Shown piece by piece: positions 1 through 14,741 of a stretch of 64,000 bases of DNA; position 1 is the stretch's first letter; each line of letters begins with the position of its first letter. The notes beneath the pieces were generated by a model. The model made no database searches. It had not been told where the DNA came from and was given only the letters and a program-made list of their open reading frames with translations. A program made the position numbers and the translations under genes. Where the stretch lies: contig JAMPIT010000417.1 in assembly GCA_026261815.1 (NCBI GenBank), positions 1,211,501 to 1,275,500 on the forward strand. Direction: 5' to 3'. Origin of the DNA: Monarcha castaneiventris obscurior. Lineage: Eukaryota; Chordata; Aves; Passeriformes; Monarchidae.

Positions 1-3000
1 ACGGCCACAATCAATACCTGTGCTCTATTTGCCAGGCAGTGGAAAAACACTACCAAGGCTGGGAGGTGAAAAGATGTGAAAGCTGGAAGTGAGTGAGGTA
101 AATGCACTTTTGCTGCTAATGGATCAGCAGGGGATCTGCAGTGAGGTGTTTTTACCTCTGCTTTGCCGCTGATGAAATCACAGCTGGGGAAGCAATGTTC
201 TCACTGATTCATAAGCTGCAGATACTGTGGAAATACAGATTTACTCCCATCACTCAAGTATTTATTAAGTTAATGAGTTTCTGAAGAAGGCAATATAATA
301 ACAATGAGAGTTTATCTTTCTGAGCTAGCTGTCTTCCTTTTAATTTCCAACAAAGGAGTGCCTTTTCTGTTTATCTTCATTCCAGCTCCAAGCACTCTCT
401 CCAGTGTAAAAGAAAAATTTCCTTTCTAAGTTTGCAGGAATCCAGGAAGGTCTACATAAGTATTTGAATGAACTCTATTATTTTGGATATGGGTAAGTTG
501 GGTGCTAACAGTATAAGGTCATTCAGCCCAAACTCAAATGATGCCAGAGCAATCTGGACTGCTGAAAAGTACATGAGGAAGAAACAAAGTAATCTTTTCT
601 GCTCCTGTCTGGAAAAGGTGATCTTTTGTTTATCCAGAGCCAAGGGTTTATATACAGTTAAAACATAAATTCAGTTATTTCATTTAGATACATTAGATTT
701 ATGATGCAGACTGAGCTAGTGTTATAAAATATTCTTGATTTTTTGACAAGTTTACTTTGTTTCATTCGGTCCTTAATTTGGACTAAGAATTTACTTCACT
801 GCTGAAGATCTGCTTTGAAGGTATGGGTTCCCAATAGTGGAATAGAGACAAATATTTCCTCCAGACTTCTGAAATCAGGGTTTCAGGTTCAGACTAATCA
901 TTTATTCCTTGAATACCATCCAATTCCAATTCACAGTTCATATAATTTTTCTCCTTTTTCAGTGTTTCCTGCTAGCATGCTACACAACCTATAATCCAGT
1001 TTAAAGTCTCCTTTTGCCATGAATATGGTGGGTTTCAAACTACTGCTTCAATACGTCACTCCATCACTAGAATGCATGGCTGGTTTCACCTATTTTCATT
1101 TTCATTTTTATTACCAGTAATATAACTGTTAATTTATAATGAACACGTGTCCAAATTAAATTATTAATAACAATTATTAATTAATTACCAGTGTTATCTG
1201 GCTGATATTTGTGACAGCTTGATGAATAAATATAGGTTATCCAAGTACATCACTAAAAAAGGGAAAAGGAAGAAAAAGTGGCATCACAATCAAAAAAGAT
1301 GACGTGAACTACATTTGTAGATGCAGTTGTCTGTGCCAATATTTACCTCCATTATTGTTAATAATGGAATTAATAGAGAGGTTTGAGTGAATGAAGTGTA
1401 TTTAAGGATAAAACAATGAAATAGTACAGTTAAGGGGAACAGGAATAGTATTTCAGGACGTACCTTGAAATCTGATCCTTAAAAACGCTGCATAAAGCTC
1501 TGGAAATGCTGCTGTAGATAGCAACAGGAGCAGAGGACTGGATAGTGTTCTACATGCCTCCTGTGAGAGTACTGTATGGACCCATGCAAGGAGTGAGAGG
1601 TATTCCTTGCCCCATCATCATATTTAAAAACAATTTTTTAATATTTATAAAACTTCCCATATAGTCTGGGATTTGTGAGTAACTACAGGTGAACATGGCA
1701 AGTCAAATCATGAGGTCATAAACTTATAGTTCAAGATCACAGTCATGACTTTTACTTTATTGATTCATTTTTTTGATCTGCCTAATTAATGCTAATTGTT
1801 AGATTTATGAGTACTATTTGATTACAGCCTGTGGGCCTTGCCGTGCTGAGCTTGATTTTATCAAGCAGAAAAACGATCAGGTACATTAAGGAAATCAGAT
1901 GATAGATAGAAAATGATTTTTCATGAATACTGTTGTTTCTCATTTGTGAGAGTTTTCCCAGTTTGAAAAAAAGATAAGAAGTGAGGGAATTTTCAGAAGT
2001 TCAGGATACATGAAAACATTATAAACTTCAAGCCACTTTACCCAAATTTTCTGAATGATCAACCTCTCCCAGATTTTTGGTTCTTCTTTTTCTGACTCAG
2101 ATGCCTTCCTGCAAACCTCCTTTTGTCCCTGTGCTCCCCCTGAGTTGGCAGAAGCTCAGTTCCTTCAGGTCAGGAAAGGAAGAACAGTCTGTCATTACTG
2201 GAGGCAAGCATAAGCATTCATTTCCTCACCCAGCAAAGTACCACGCTGCTGCCAACTAGCTCTGCATCTTCCAGTATTTTGTGATCTCCTCTAAAGCTTT
2301 CATTGACTTCCTTGAGACCTTTTCACGACTCCTTACCGATTGTAAACAGAGCTGGAAAAAGGCAGCTGTGACGTGAATGTGAGAAGAAAGGTGCACAGAT
2401 ATAATTGTGAAGGATGTTTATGACTTGGCAGAGGAGACCAAGTACAAAGGCACAGGTGGCAAAACAAGTGAAAGAGTTCACAGGTGCCAGCAGCTCCCCG
2501 TGAGGAGTATCCGGGCTCAAGGGGCACTGCCAGGCATTGCCACAGCCTCATTCTCAGAACTCCAAGAAATACTGTGACTAATTTCAGAGAAAAATTATAC
2601 TTTTACAGAGAAATCAGGACGTCTAGAGTAAGTTTATAAAAAGATCAGATTCATCAAGAGACTAACACCTGGGAAAGGGCATTAAAACAGCTCCTCAGTA
2701 CAACTGGGAAACTGGACGTACCTACTCATCAACCTTATTCTGAGCACTTTCATTCTCTGGTCTTCTGCATATAAGACAATACTTACCCAATAACTAAAAT
2801 AAAATACTAAACATATACTGCCTTTCTCCTGTCGTAAGGCTTCTACAAGGTCATAATAACATATTATTACCAGGCAGTTTTCACAAGACCTATTAAACAG
2901 GTCAGTCTACGAGTTGAAAACAAGCTATTTATTTAAGGTTTTCTGTTTGCAATGAGTGCCTTTTCACCTCATTATATGGCTGCACTTCTGACCCTGGTTT

Positions 3001-4022
3001 GGAGTTTTATAGAGAACAGCATGGGCTCAAAGGCAAAGAAAACAATGACTGCTTTGGTACACTCCCACGTAAAGAGTTCTTTTGTTTGGAGGCAGCTACT
3101 AAAACTTGACAATCTTTATCATATAAAAGTAAGCAAGTGGAAGCATAGGAAAATGTATAAGCTGAGGAAAAGTGACTCTTGGGCCAATGTTTTTCCTAAC
3201 TCACACATTTTTACTAGAGAAAAAGAAGGAAGGGGCAGTCTCAGACAACTTGAACTAGGCTTTTGAACAGATGTGTTTCATAAACTGAAAGAGATGGTGC
3301 AACATTTTCCTAGTGTTGGACCAAGGGCTCTGATCCAACAGACACAGGTCTTTTTCCATTCAGCAGGTAGGGAGGGGCTGCTTATTATACATCTTTTTAC
3401 CATGAAAAATATGTACTCTGAATTAGTAGGTAAGAGAGAACTTTCACAGTATCTTTAAAGAGGCATACCTGAAGTTTGAGAATACTTGCCAAGACACTTT
3501 CTAATGTACGGACCAGAAACTTAAGGCATAGGAAAAATACTCTTTTAAATTGTCATATTTTCTGCTTGTTTTCTCTGCTTTGTAACTGATGCACTTTTCT
3601 CTTACAGTGACACTCTGACATCACTTCTGCTTCTGACATGTTCTTGCATTTTGAACCTAGTCAGAGTATCTGGTCGCTGGATGCTTGTTTTGCGTTTTGT
3701 TGTTGTTGCTGGTTTATAATGCTGAGAGGACTGCTATATGACAAACAAACTCTCCAGGAGATTTTACATCTGGAGCAAGAAAATTTCCAAAACTGTATTA
3801 AAAGAAGAGAGAATTTCCCCAAAAGTGACTGCAGTAATAGGTCACACATTGTACAAGTGTGGTACTTTAGACTTTTAAATTGAGCCATTAGAAATTGCAG
3901 CTTTTAGCAATGACTGTGCTGTAATGTGAACAAAGCTTTGTAATCCTTGAGAGGAAAAGCAATATAATGTCCTTTCATATATTTTTCATCCTTTAATCAT
4001 CACCCTATTTACACTGGGGCTA

Positions 4023-4050
4023 AGACAATAATTAAGGCTAATTATTGTCT
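4023..4050. repeat. 12-bp inverted repeat with 4-nt spacer
   Basis: AGACAATAATTA, spacer AGGC, then its exact reverse complement. It is AT-rich and intergenic, and short enough to arise by chance. Confidence 0.8.
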
Positions 4051-7000
4051 CCACTTATGACGTCCTGAGCTCAGATGAAGACAGGCTGCTTGCCTCACTA
4101 AAGGCCTCAGAGCAGTGAGAAAGTCACAGCTACTGACCACTGGCTACCTATGATGGACTTCCCTATGGAACATATTTGTTGCCACTGACCAGCTCTTGTT
4201 CTTCACCAGAGGTTCTGTATTTGAGGAAGCATTCTATACAGAAGAATATTTGGCAGCATGAAACACTACTCACTTTTCTGTGTATGATGAATAAAAACAT
4301 GTGTGTGTGATATGAACAAGACATGTATATGACAATAGATTAAAATGAAAAGGATAATCGCAAATTTAGTTTCTATTGGCTCATCCTCTTTTGTGCAATT
4401 GGTGTAAAGTGCCATAGCTGAAATCATTATTTACTTCTTATTTATTTTGAATTCTTACTGATAGCCTAGAATAGGGACCTTTGGCCCTGAAGCTTCAGCC
4501 CTAGTGAGCTGATTGCCAGATCACTGCAGCCTTTCTGTCAAAACAGCTGGCCCAGAGGAAGTCAAAGTGGTGACACTTTTAATGGCAAAGCTTTCCTCTG
4601 GGGAGGAGACAGGGCACACCTGTGGTTATTCTGTGGCCATGACACAGGACACTGCACAAACACGAGGGATCTGGATGCTGAGATTCATGTAACCACGACT
4701 ACTGAAACCTACATCTATCAGGAGCAAGAGGTCTTTAACAATCAGGAGATCTAAAGTGGTGCAGCATAGCAACAGTGAGGAAAGGTTATCCAGGCCACTG
4801 TATATCACAGCAGAGAAGTATCTTTGAGTCACTGGAAAAATGACAATGTCCTTGCCAAATCCATCTGCCATTTCCCATCATTTCTTTTGAAGCTGGAGCT
4901 AGACCGTCCTTGGCTGAACGTACCATGGTTTTGAGTTGGCAAATATGGGCCAGAGGAACTGGCAGGGAGGAGGAGAAAGTAAGGAAACATGACTGGAGAC
5001 AGGGGAGGAGGCAAAAGGCAAATTGAGTTGTGACAGTGTGCTACAACAGGGAAGAAAGCAACCTGGTAGGTGACAAAGCAGAGAGTCAAGAACGAAAGAA
5101 ATCTGCCAGTCTTACAACTTGCTGCTGCCTAGGGTGTGGCTCTGCCTCCCAGATCTCCACTTTGGGCAACACTTCTTTTCCACCCGCTCTGGCACTCTCA
5201 GTGAGGCAGTTCAGCTCACCAAATTATGATAAAGCCAGCCTTTCTTTCACAGTTGTTTCTCACTCTCTTTCTCCCCCTTTCCCCCCAGAGAAATCAGTTC
5301 TCAGCTGGACCACGAGGCTCAGACGGGGCAAGATGATGTCACAGGCGCTGTGGTTCAGAGCAGTGGAAGCAGGACTGCTGTCTTCCTGAGCACATGGATG
5401 CATTCTGTCCTCTCTTGAAGCTTCACAGGGAGCAAGGCAATCCCATCTTCAGGCAGCTGCAGATGTGTTTGCCTGCACCTCGAATCACTATTGAATTTCC
5501 ATCCAAACTGAAGGAAGAAAGGTAGAATCTTCCTGGCCTGAAGTCTCAAAGAAACTCTTGGGAAGGCAGTATTGCATTTCATAGCTATTTCTTTTTTAAA
5601 TCTCATGATTCTGAGAGTCTGAATCAATCTTTTTGATGCTGCCATTGCTGTGACTTAGAGATGCCTAAAGAAAATTGCATCACAGACTCTGAGATTATAC
5701 TTAATCCTTTAAATCAGTTCACGCTTGAGCACAAAGTTGTATAACAGAAGAAAGCTGTTTAGTAAAAAGTGCTATTGTTACATTAAACGTGGATACATCC
5801 CTCATAGGCTGTTAGTACAAGGTTCTCTTCAGGTTCTGACCTCACAAGCATTTTAACCTCATCCTTCAAGCCTTAACCAGCTTTTGCAAATACAGACCAA
5901 TGCTTCTGTGGCAGAGTTGCCACAAAGAAGCATATTCCAGTCGCTATTAGATCACAAGTTCTGGTGCTGCCATCTAATCCAAAATCTAAACCACACCAAA
6001 ATCAAAAACACAAAATCAGAATTAAATGTATTTTTAACTGCTCTGTCCTTTAGAAATTGTTAAGATGTTGAAGCCAAAAGAGGACTACAAAAACAGCCTG
6101 ATTTTAAGAAAAAATCTTCTTGCAGGGATACTGCTAAGCAAATCACACTGAAGTTCTTCAAAGGAGAAATTAGAGGCGATGTTGCCATAATGCACAAGTA
6201 ACTGTATGGGGAGGAGATTTGCAATAGACCGTCCTTCGTGCCTGCAGCTGCAGAGCAAGATTCAGTGTCTGGCAGCTAAAGCTAGAGAATGGCTGTCACT
6301 CCCTCCCCCTGCCACAGCTCCCCATGCACACCAGTATGTGCCCTGTGTTTGCAGGAGTCCCCACTGTACCACACCCAGAGCACCAAAGGGCGGGGGAAGA
6401 CAGGGAAGCTTGGGGGCAGAAACCCCTTTACCTGCTCTGTCAGTTCAGATGTACAAGCTAGAGACTACAACAGGTACATTTTCTAAAACCTGGCAGGTCT
6501 CCTCTGTGGATCTGGAACTCACAGCTTACTGTTCACATCCCCAGGATAAGGTAAGGGGAGCATTACTGGTTACAGATCCAGAAGACCCCATTTCTGCATA
6601 GTGAAAGATGTGGAGTTAGGCAACTGGGAATCATATCCCCCTGACACCACATTCATCACTACTTTGAAACTTGCACTTTAAATCTGGCATAGATACACTT
6701 TCTGCTTGTTTTTAATGCATTAAATATGATAAACAAGTATTTTTAACTCAATGTCTAGTAGTATCACTTCCCTAGGGAAGGCTTTTGACATTTCTTCCAG
6801 CCAAGAAAGAGATGAACTTTTGAACTAGGGCTTCAAATTATTCAGAGAATCAACAACAAAACTACACATTCATGTTGCCTGATGAAGCCTACTACAGGCA
6901 AGTTTTGTTGCAGTGACCCATTTAGACTAATCACAAGGACTCATATGGTGTTTCTGTGGTCTCTCTAGTGCCAATAATAACTGAAAAATTCTGTGTGCTA

Positions 7001-9596
7001 CTGTTACCAAAGTCTCAATAATATAAAAAGATCCTTAAAACTTTAGAAAAATTGAAGTTTCTGCTTTGGCCAGCTTTTTAATGTCTTTTTTAAAATCACT
7101 GTAATCGAGGCAGAATTAAAGGTAGAGTTTTGCAGCACCAGTAGCAGGGGAGACAAGGACCCCATGCTTGCTCTCTAGCATGGATGTAACATCCACGTGC
7201 ACCTGGAAAATTACCAGTTTGAGTGGGTGTGGTTTTTTAGGATGCCTTACTTCTTTCCCTCTGTTTTCTTGGTTTATTTAAAACTACAACTTTCAACTTA
7301 TGGGTATGTCCTTTATGTAAAGCCAACAAAAACTCTTTAACAACACTGTGTTACAAAAGAGCAAACTTCATGACTTCTGCCTAGTAAAGAAATAGAAACA
7401 AAAATTGCATGGGGTCACTAGTTCATGGACAGAAAACAAATCTATGGCAGTCAATAATTTCTGGTAAAGGACCCAAATATAGAAAAATGCTTACCTGAAC
7501 AAGTAATGAGCTGCTTAATGAAGTAGATCATAAACTCATTTGTTTGGTAGAACGGAAATTTTAGCCCCAGATTTGGGTATCTCATATAAAATAGTGAACG
7601 CCATATAAAATATCAATTGTGATCTAAATCCAATCTAGTATTAATTTTTCTTCCTCGCCACAAATAAACTGATTCTCTACCAAAGAATCAAAGGCAGGAA
7701 AAGCTGAGAAAATATCATCTCTTTAGCCTGGCCCCAAACCAAATTTCTTCTCTCCTCTGAGTGATGCCAACTTTTCATGCAACTCTTGATCATTATGTGA
7801 AATCAAATGCCAAGTTTCACTCACTTGGTCTCAGACAAACATCATCTCAAACAGTTGGGAATACCTAAATCTCCACTTTTGTGCATAGCAATTACTGATT
7901 TCTGAGCTAGAGCTGCCGGTGCCAGTCCAGGGGCCAAACAAGGGATAGAGAGGGTGGAAGTGTCACCATCTCACATTCTGCACTTGTGAATCTCTGATAA
8001 TCTGCTCTGTGGTTCTAAACTGAGTATTTGCTAGACAGTACTACCAACACACTAGTACAAGAATAATTCTGCAGTTAGGAATAAAAACAAAGATTTCATA
8101 GGATAAAACACAAAATATAACCTTTAGATAGTTTATTCTTAAAATCAAACAGGAGTCAAATTCTCATACTTTATGCCCAGAGTCAAGCTGGCTCCCAGTG
8201 ACAAGATACAAATGGCACTCAGTACTGACCTAAGATTTTTCTGCTATGAAATCAGAAAGAATTTATTTCATTTACTTTGCTGCTCACAAAATACTTAGGA
8301 TGAAGACCACAAAGAAAATTAGTCCAGCCTTCGGGGATGAGTAATGAGCTAATGAACAACTGATGATATAAGAGGAGCATGCAGCTCATAGTATGCTAAA
8401 TTTTTACAATTCACTTACAAAGTCCCTTTTGTAATCCTGGGTTGATTAAATACCAGGATCTGCACTGCTCCAAAAATCTGTCTTTCTCCACTTGCTTGGG
8501 CTATATTTGGCTTCTTGACTACCGTAAGAAGGAAAACTCATCATAATCTCTTCAATTTTCATTTAAGATACACTTCAAAATTTTGTTCTTTTCTCCGCAT
8601 GAAGACATGGAGAACTTCTGACTAAAGCTGCAATCTGTAACACCTGGATCCTTTTTGCAATAGAGAATTGTAAAACAGAGTAGTGACTATTTCCCAAAAA
8701 GCACCATGATCCCACTATTCAGCTGCTTGCCATGCAGAATCCTGCCTTCTGAAAGAGAAGTCCTGCCTCTGTGTACAAGAAATGAATGTCACAGTAAATA
8801 TAACAAGCATAGTCTAGTCCAAACTTTGTACCACATTGTAAGCTATTTAATTGGATACTCAGAAAAGAAAGTGGTATCATTTTTATATGGTCCCAGAAAT
8901 TGCTAGTATTTAAGACATAAAGCTTTGCAGACTGGTTTGCCTTAAAACTGCACAGCAACTCCTAATGACAGATGCCCAAGTCCTAACCCAGCTGAAACCA
9001 CTGGTTGTTGTACTAATTTTAATAGGGTTGGGAAAAGAGCTGGAAATCACGTGTTTGTGTGAAAAGATGTGACTGCATGTATCAACTAGAAGCAGAAAGT
9101 AAGAAACACTTCACTGACAGGATGGCCTTGTTTATGCAGACAACTTAGCTAGCTTTCAAATTCCTCAAAGTATCTTTAACCCTGAGGTTTTCCTGCTTCT
9201 CAGCAGAGATCGTGTTGTTTCTCATGTGCAAGAAAACATGACTCATGCCAGAGAACCATCCACTGTGTGGAGAAGACTGAAGACAGAGAACCTGTCTGCT
9301 ATGTGAACATGGCCAGCAAGCCCATGAACAGCGCAGCAAGTCCATTCAGACAGTCTGTCCTAGCATCTCACCCGTGCTCCTTGTACAAAAAAAGTCTTCA
9401 AGGAAAGGGTCACTTCTGAGTGCTGTCCACACCCACAAACAGATGTAGAAAAGGAAAGCTAATACAGCAGTTGGCCATGATAAAATCTCAAGAGAGACTC
9501 TGTAACCCACAATTAGCCAGGATAATCCTAGCCACGTAGTTTGTCTCCCATGAAAACTGTTTGACCTCAGATTTCTTTCTTGGAGCGTACTACTGA

Positions 9597-9611
9597 TTTT
9601 TTTTTTTTTTT
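9597..9611 (+). repeat. Poly(T) run of 15
   Basis: Fifteen T in a row in intergenic DNA. No attached retroelement is recognised on the other strand. Confidence 0.85.
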
Positions 9612-12600
9612 CCATGTCACTCCCTTGGGCATTCAGTGTAATAGCTCTGTTTACTAGAGTTTCAGCCATTCCAATGTAATATGAGGATGTCAAAATTTCA
9701 CTGTTATTTCAGGCTTACAAACTTAAATCAATGCATGGTTGGTGGCACATGATTAAAAAAAATGTAAGAACTTCAAAGGAATGTTACCAGATACTAAAAT
9801 GCTCTTTGAAAGACCTCACAAGTAGCCAGAGATTTTCAGAGAAGATTCCTTTACAGTTTAGAAGAGTCACATTTTGAGCAGTATCAGATTTGCTGGACTT
9901 AGGTCCAAGGAAATTGCAGGTATATATTGAAGCAGAAGCCCCTATTCTCTGTGAATAATTATCACTTAGCAGCAAAGTGTTGCAGCATTTGTTATCTTTA
10001 ATCCCATAGAAAGAAGACACATGACTTGTTAGTTCAGCACATAATAACAGTAATAACTATTTCTACACATTTTTGATTTTTATGGCGCAGAATCATGAAA
10101 CTCACACAAAACATTTAGCTAAGAGTCCTTCGACAATAGCTGAATCCTAAGAAGATTCCCAGAAGAGTCCGTAAGATCCTCAATTTTATTATTATCTTGA
10201 GTAGTCATACATAGCCAAAGAAGATAAGTTTTACAGCATATCATTTTATTACACCAAACCCAATGGTCATGCATAAATCACGCATTGAGAATAGTGCGAA
10301 CACCACTTTAAAGGTGCTCTGCTGGGGCTATTCTTCATTATAAAAGCCATTATCATAAAATCAAGACTATTATTGGGAATTTTCTTCCTGAAAACTGCAT
10401 TATTTTGTATAGTCTCAAAGTCCATAATTCATCTCCTGATGGGAAGTATTCAAGGGCAAAACTGTAAGGGGTAAGCAAGAGAAGGAGTAGGTGTACACTG
10501 CTATTTAACAGTATTTATATTAGCATTTATAATAGGCTTTATTATTTTATAACATCAGAAAACTAATAGATTTTTGATAGATACTAAAGGATGCATATTC
10601 CAAGTTGTGTGTGAGCAATCCACGTGCACAGGAGTTCACAGTATCAACAGTGGTATTGGCTTTTAGCAGCTATAAGTGAATCATTCTGATGAAAAACAAA
10701 ACAACATGATCTCTGCCAAGCAGTTCTTGGAAAATAAACCGCACGTGCATAACTTGTGAAAAGAGGAGGCAGAGTTTCCATTCAATCAGCTTGTCTGAAA
10801 CATCTCTAATTTCTGTTTTGTTCTCAACAAGTGTATTAGTGTGTACAGAGGGTACAGACAAACCAAGTGGCCGCTGGGAGGCTGGGGTCATGCTGCCGGA
10901 ACTCCATTTCAGGCAAACAGCTAGTCAAAAACATGATGCACAAGTGCTTCACAGTATTCTGGGAAGCTGGGAGTGAGATGGACCTAAAGTACCATAACTT
11001 GTCCCACAAGGACAAATTTCAATCATATTAGCAAGTCCAGTGTCCCAGCCATGCTTTGAATCTGCTTTAGGCCTGCTGGAATATGAATACCAATAATAAA
11101 AGAAACAGCAGCTACATTTGTAAATTGCTGATCTGCACTCAGGATTGCCAGCATATGACCTATATCCAACCAAAACAAGGAAAAAAACTCTCTTAACATT
11201 TGTCAGTGGAATATTCTGGCACACTGCTCTTTATTTCTCCCTCTCACTTCATTTTGAAAAGGAATTTATTGCTCTAGCTACTGCTCAATGCAATGATACT
11301 GGAGTGTTTTCCAGACAACCAAAAACTGAGGTAGAAAGCTTTGTCTCTTCCAACATGCAGAATCTCAAACAATACCGGATTATTTTTAAGTTACAATTTG
11401 AAAACCAGGTAAATTTCCACCTTTGCACTAGCAGCCTTTATTTAATGTGCAAATTCCAAGGAAATAATAACAACACAGGGATAAAAAGGGAGCGACATAG
11501 CATTTTGTGATACTGTCCACAGTATGATACAATATGGCTTACTATAGTGTAACAAATCAGTTGGGATCTTATCTGGAGCATTTGCTTTATCTGTGCACCT
11601 TTTAAACCGTTGTTATTACAACCTCTTTTGCTTTCAATGCTCATTCATCGGGAGGGCTTTTGTTATCTGACGGCTAAGTAAACAGGAGGGGAAACAAGCA
11701 ACCCAAGCTATTGTATGTCACTGGACTGTATCTTACTGCCACCTTGTGTTGAGCGAAAAGTATGAATAGCTCATATCTCACAGATATTCAACAACAACAA
11801 AAAAAAAAGCACTGTACAGGAAATAAGCAAGGACAAAAACTTCCAGGAAGGTGTGTGTGAATATGTGAATACGTATGTAACATTTTACAAATGGTTTAAG
11901 AGTTCGCAAAGAGAAGAAAATGTTTCTTTTCATTTCAAATTTGTCCTCACCAGCAAGCAGCAAATTTTACAGTTACACCATGAATAACAAGATTTCTTGA
12001 GAAGCCAGAGAGATTTTTATCCTACTCTTGGGCTGTTTATCAAACATTGCAAACATCTTTCGCACACATCCAAGCAATGAAAAATTCCTACAGTGCTGCA
12101 GCTTCTTAGAGTCTGGAATAAATCCACCTGCTGCAGACAATTTTCCCATCCACTGAATAAAACACATCCAATGTCAGGATTGGTCATTTCATTCAAACAA
12201 CGTACAAAATCAACGCTTAGAGAAAATCTGTTCTCTGGTAGCTCCATAGACATCAGCCTTCCTTGTGAAGCAATCACTGCACAGCAGCACACACACACAG
12301 GCCAAGATAAGAGGCGGCAAACTGTTCTGCAGCAAACATTTGACCTTGTAGAACGATTTCAAAAGAAAATAGTTAATTAGTATATACTAGAGATGGTATC
12401 ATTACAGTAAGTTTGTTCTCTATTCATCATTATTAAATTACATTGTCCCTACTGTGATGGCTCACTGAAAAACATTCTTTATGCTTTAAAACTGTAGTTT
12501 GAACTTTCAACTTCTAGTTTGCAGATCCCTCAAATTCCTGTGAATTATTTCCAAGGTTCCCACAAAACCAGATTTTTTAAAGAGCACATTTTTAAGAAAG

Positions 12601-14469
12601 TATATCTCTTTTGTAATTAAGTATATATGCAAATTTTTCAGAAGGCTGTATTTCTTCATTGGCCAAAACTTAAAGATCCATAAACTGAAGGAGGTAGGAA
12701 AGTGCTGAATTAAGGCTTAGACTTAATCTCAAAATTTGGGCACCATTCAAATCACATTTTCTTCAGGACACCACAAACATTTACCTTCACAGCTGTTAAA
12801 ACCAGTAAAATGTTACTATCAACTTAACTGCTTAGTACAGTGCCAAGCAAGTTATAAACTTCTTGAGGATTTTCAAGGTCACCATGCTACCATTTCTTTA
12901 ATAGAGTAGGTAACATGATTATCAGACAAGTATACAGTGAATTAGAAAATATCCCAGGGTGGTAATATTGATTGGTGAGAAGTGGTTCCACCAATTCCAT
13001 AATCATCAAACAGTTCATAGGAGCATTACGAAATAGTGGTGGACTAAAGGTATGCCAGTTCCACCTCCCAGCAAGTCAGTGTCTGCAGTGCTGGTATTCC
13101 CAGCACAAAAGAATGGAAGTTGTAGAGCTTCATCCAGTATGAAACATGGATTAACTAATTACTTAACGTTCTGAGCATGATAAAGACTATTTCCAGACAT
13201 TTATGCTGGTTGCCACCCAAAGTCATAAAAATGAGCTAATTTAATGTACTCGACAGAGGCACAATGATGTCTCTCAAGGCTCCACTGACTTCAGTCACTG
13301 CGGCCTGTCCTCAAGGCATTATGTGCAGGGTTTGTCAAAGCACTTCTGCAGCAATTAAAAAAAATTAGAAACAAACAATAATAATTAAATATGTGTAATA
13401 TGAATTACCACTTAGGTTTTGATATCTGTAACAACTTCCCACTGACACAGTAACTCCTTGCTCATTATGAGAAACTTTTATCTTGTACTATTATTTCTGA
13501 CTAGGAAAATCTGTGCTTTAGGCAGTCATGGGAACATACTAAGAGTTCTGCTGGACAAGGAGAGGTTAGAAGGCAGCTCTCCTCTTACTCCTGCTGTATT
13601 TGTTACTGGCCTTTCCTTCCTTCATTTAGTTTGATTTCCTTTCCTTATTGTTATCCTCTGCTCTTTTTCTTCCCCTTTTGTTACAAAAACAAAAAGTAAG
13701 ATATATGCCTTTTTAAACCCAAAAAGTGCTAGGATATAAAGTCTGATATCCCTCTTGTGTACAAGCAAGAAAGATAACAGCAGTGGAGAGATTATCAGAC
13801 TTTGTTTCCCAGGACATCTTTCATTCTGTCACTCTCAGTCGATTTTGGGACTCCTAATTTTGCGATAAGGCAACATGTTTGTGTGAGTCTCTCCCAGTCT
13901 GCAGAACCTAATCCATGTATACATTCACAGAAATTCTCAATGGCCTCATTCTAGATCCTGAAAAAAAAACCAAACCACTATGAGGTCAAATACCAGGAAT
14001 ACATTAGAGACTCATTCATTTAAATACCCTTAAGTGTGAAGAAGAAGTAATTGAGGTGGTCTCTTCAGTGGCAGCATTGTCAAGTTAGCAGTGCTCATCC
14101 AGATACCATGCAGGACATGGGCATAATAAAACCTAGTAAAAATGGTTGCTTATACTGAAGATGTTCCTTTCACACCACAGGGAGAAAACTCACCCTTACC
14201 CACAGGCGAAATACCCGTCAATATCAAGGTGGTGCAGTATGGATTTGGACTATAAATCCATGAGAAATCTAACTGCTTCATCTGATCCCAGCAAACACTT
14301 GATTGTGCCTTGAAGGTGTTCAGTTGGGAAAGCCTATCTGGAAGGCCTGGCATATGAGCTATGCCTTTAGAGGTCTTCGAATCAGACTCGTTTGATGGTA
14401 GCCATCAGTAAATTTTAGCGGACTAGTATTTTCTCCTACTTCTGTCTGTAAATCCAGAAGGTTAGAAGT

Positions 14470-14741
14470 CCATAGGACGAAGGAGAATGGCTTAAAACTG
14501 AAAGACAGTAAGGTTAGATTGGATACTAAAAAGAAATCCTTTACTGTGAGGGTGATGAGGCACTGGAACAAGTTGCTCAGAGAAGCTGTGGATGCCCCAT
14601 CCCTGGGAGGGTTCAAGGCCAAGCTGGATGGGGCCCTGAGCAATATGGTCTAGTGGAAAGTGTCCCTGCCCATGCCAGGGGGTTAGAACTAGATGATCTT
14701 TAAGGTCCCCGCCAAACTAAACCATAGAATTATTCTATGAC
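14470..14741 (+). mobile_element. CR1 LINE 3' fragment
   Basis: About 270 bp with hallmark CR1 3'-end phrases (GAGGCACTGGAACAAGTTGC, GTGGATGCCCCATCCCTGGG, CTAGATGATCTTTAAGGTCC) and the tip ATTATTCTATGA. It lies in the 5' flank of PLEKHG7. A 94-codon minus-strand open frame here is only the antisense of the repeat. Confidence 0.9.

Larger units (their letters stand above)
1..14469. other. Intergenic DNA, no gene recognised
   Basis: AT-rich sequence with short chance open frames on both strands (none over about 130 codons), a 12-bp inverted repeat at 4023 and a poly(T) run at 9597. No splice-flanked coding segment, CpG island, RNA gene or recognisable transposon is seen. Confidence 0.6.

Noticed and set aside
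14359..14643. 94-codon minus-strand open frame
   Set aside because: Most of it is the antisense of a CR1 3' end.
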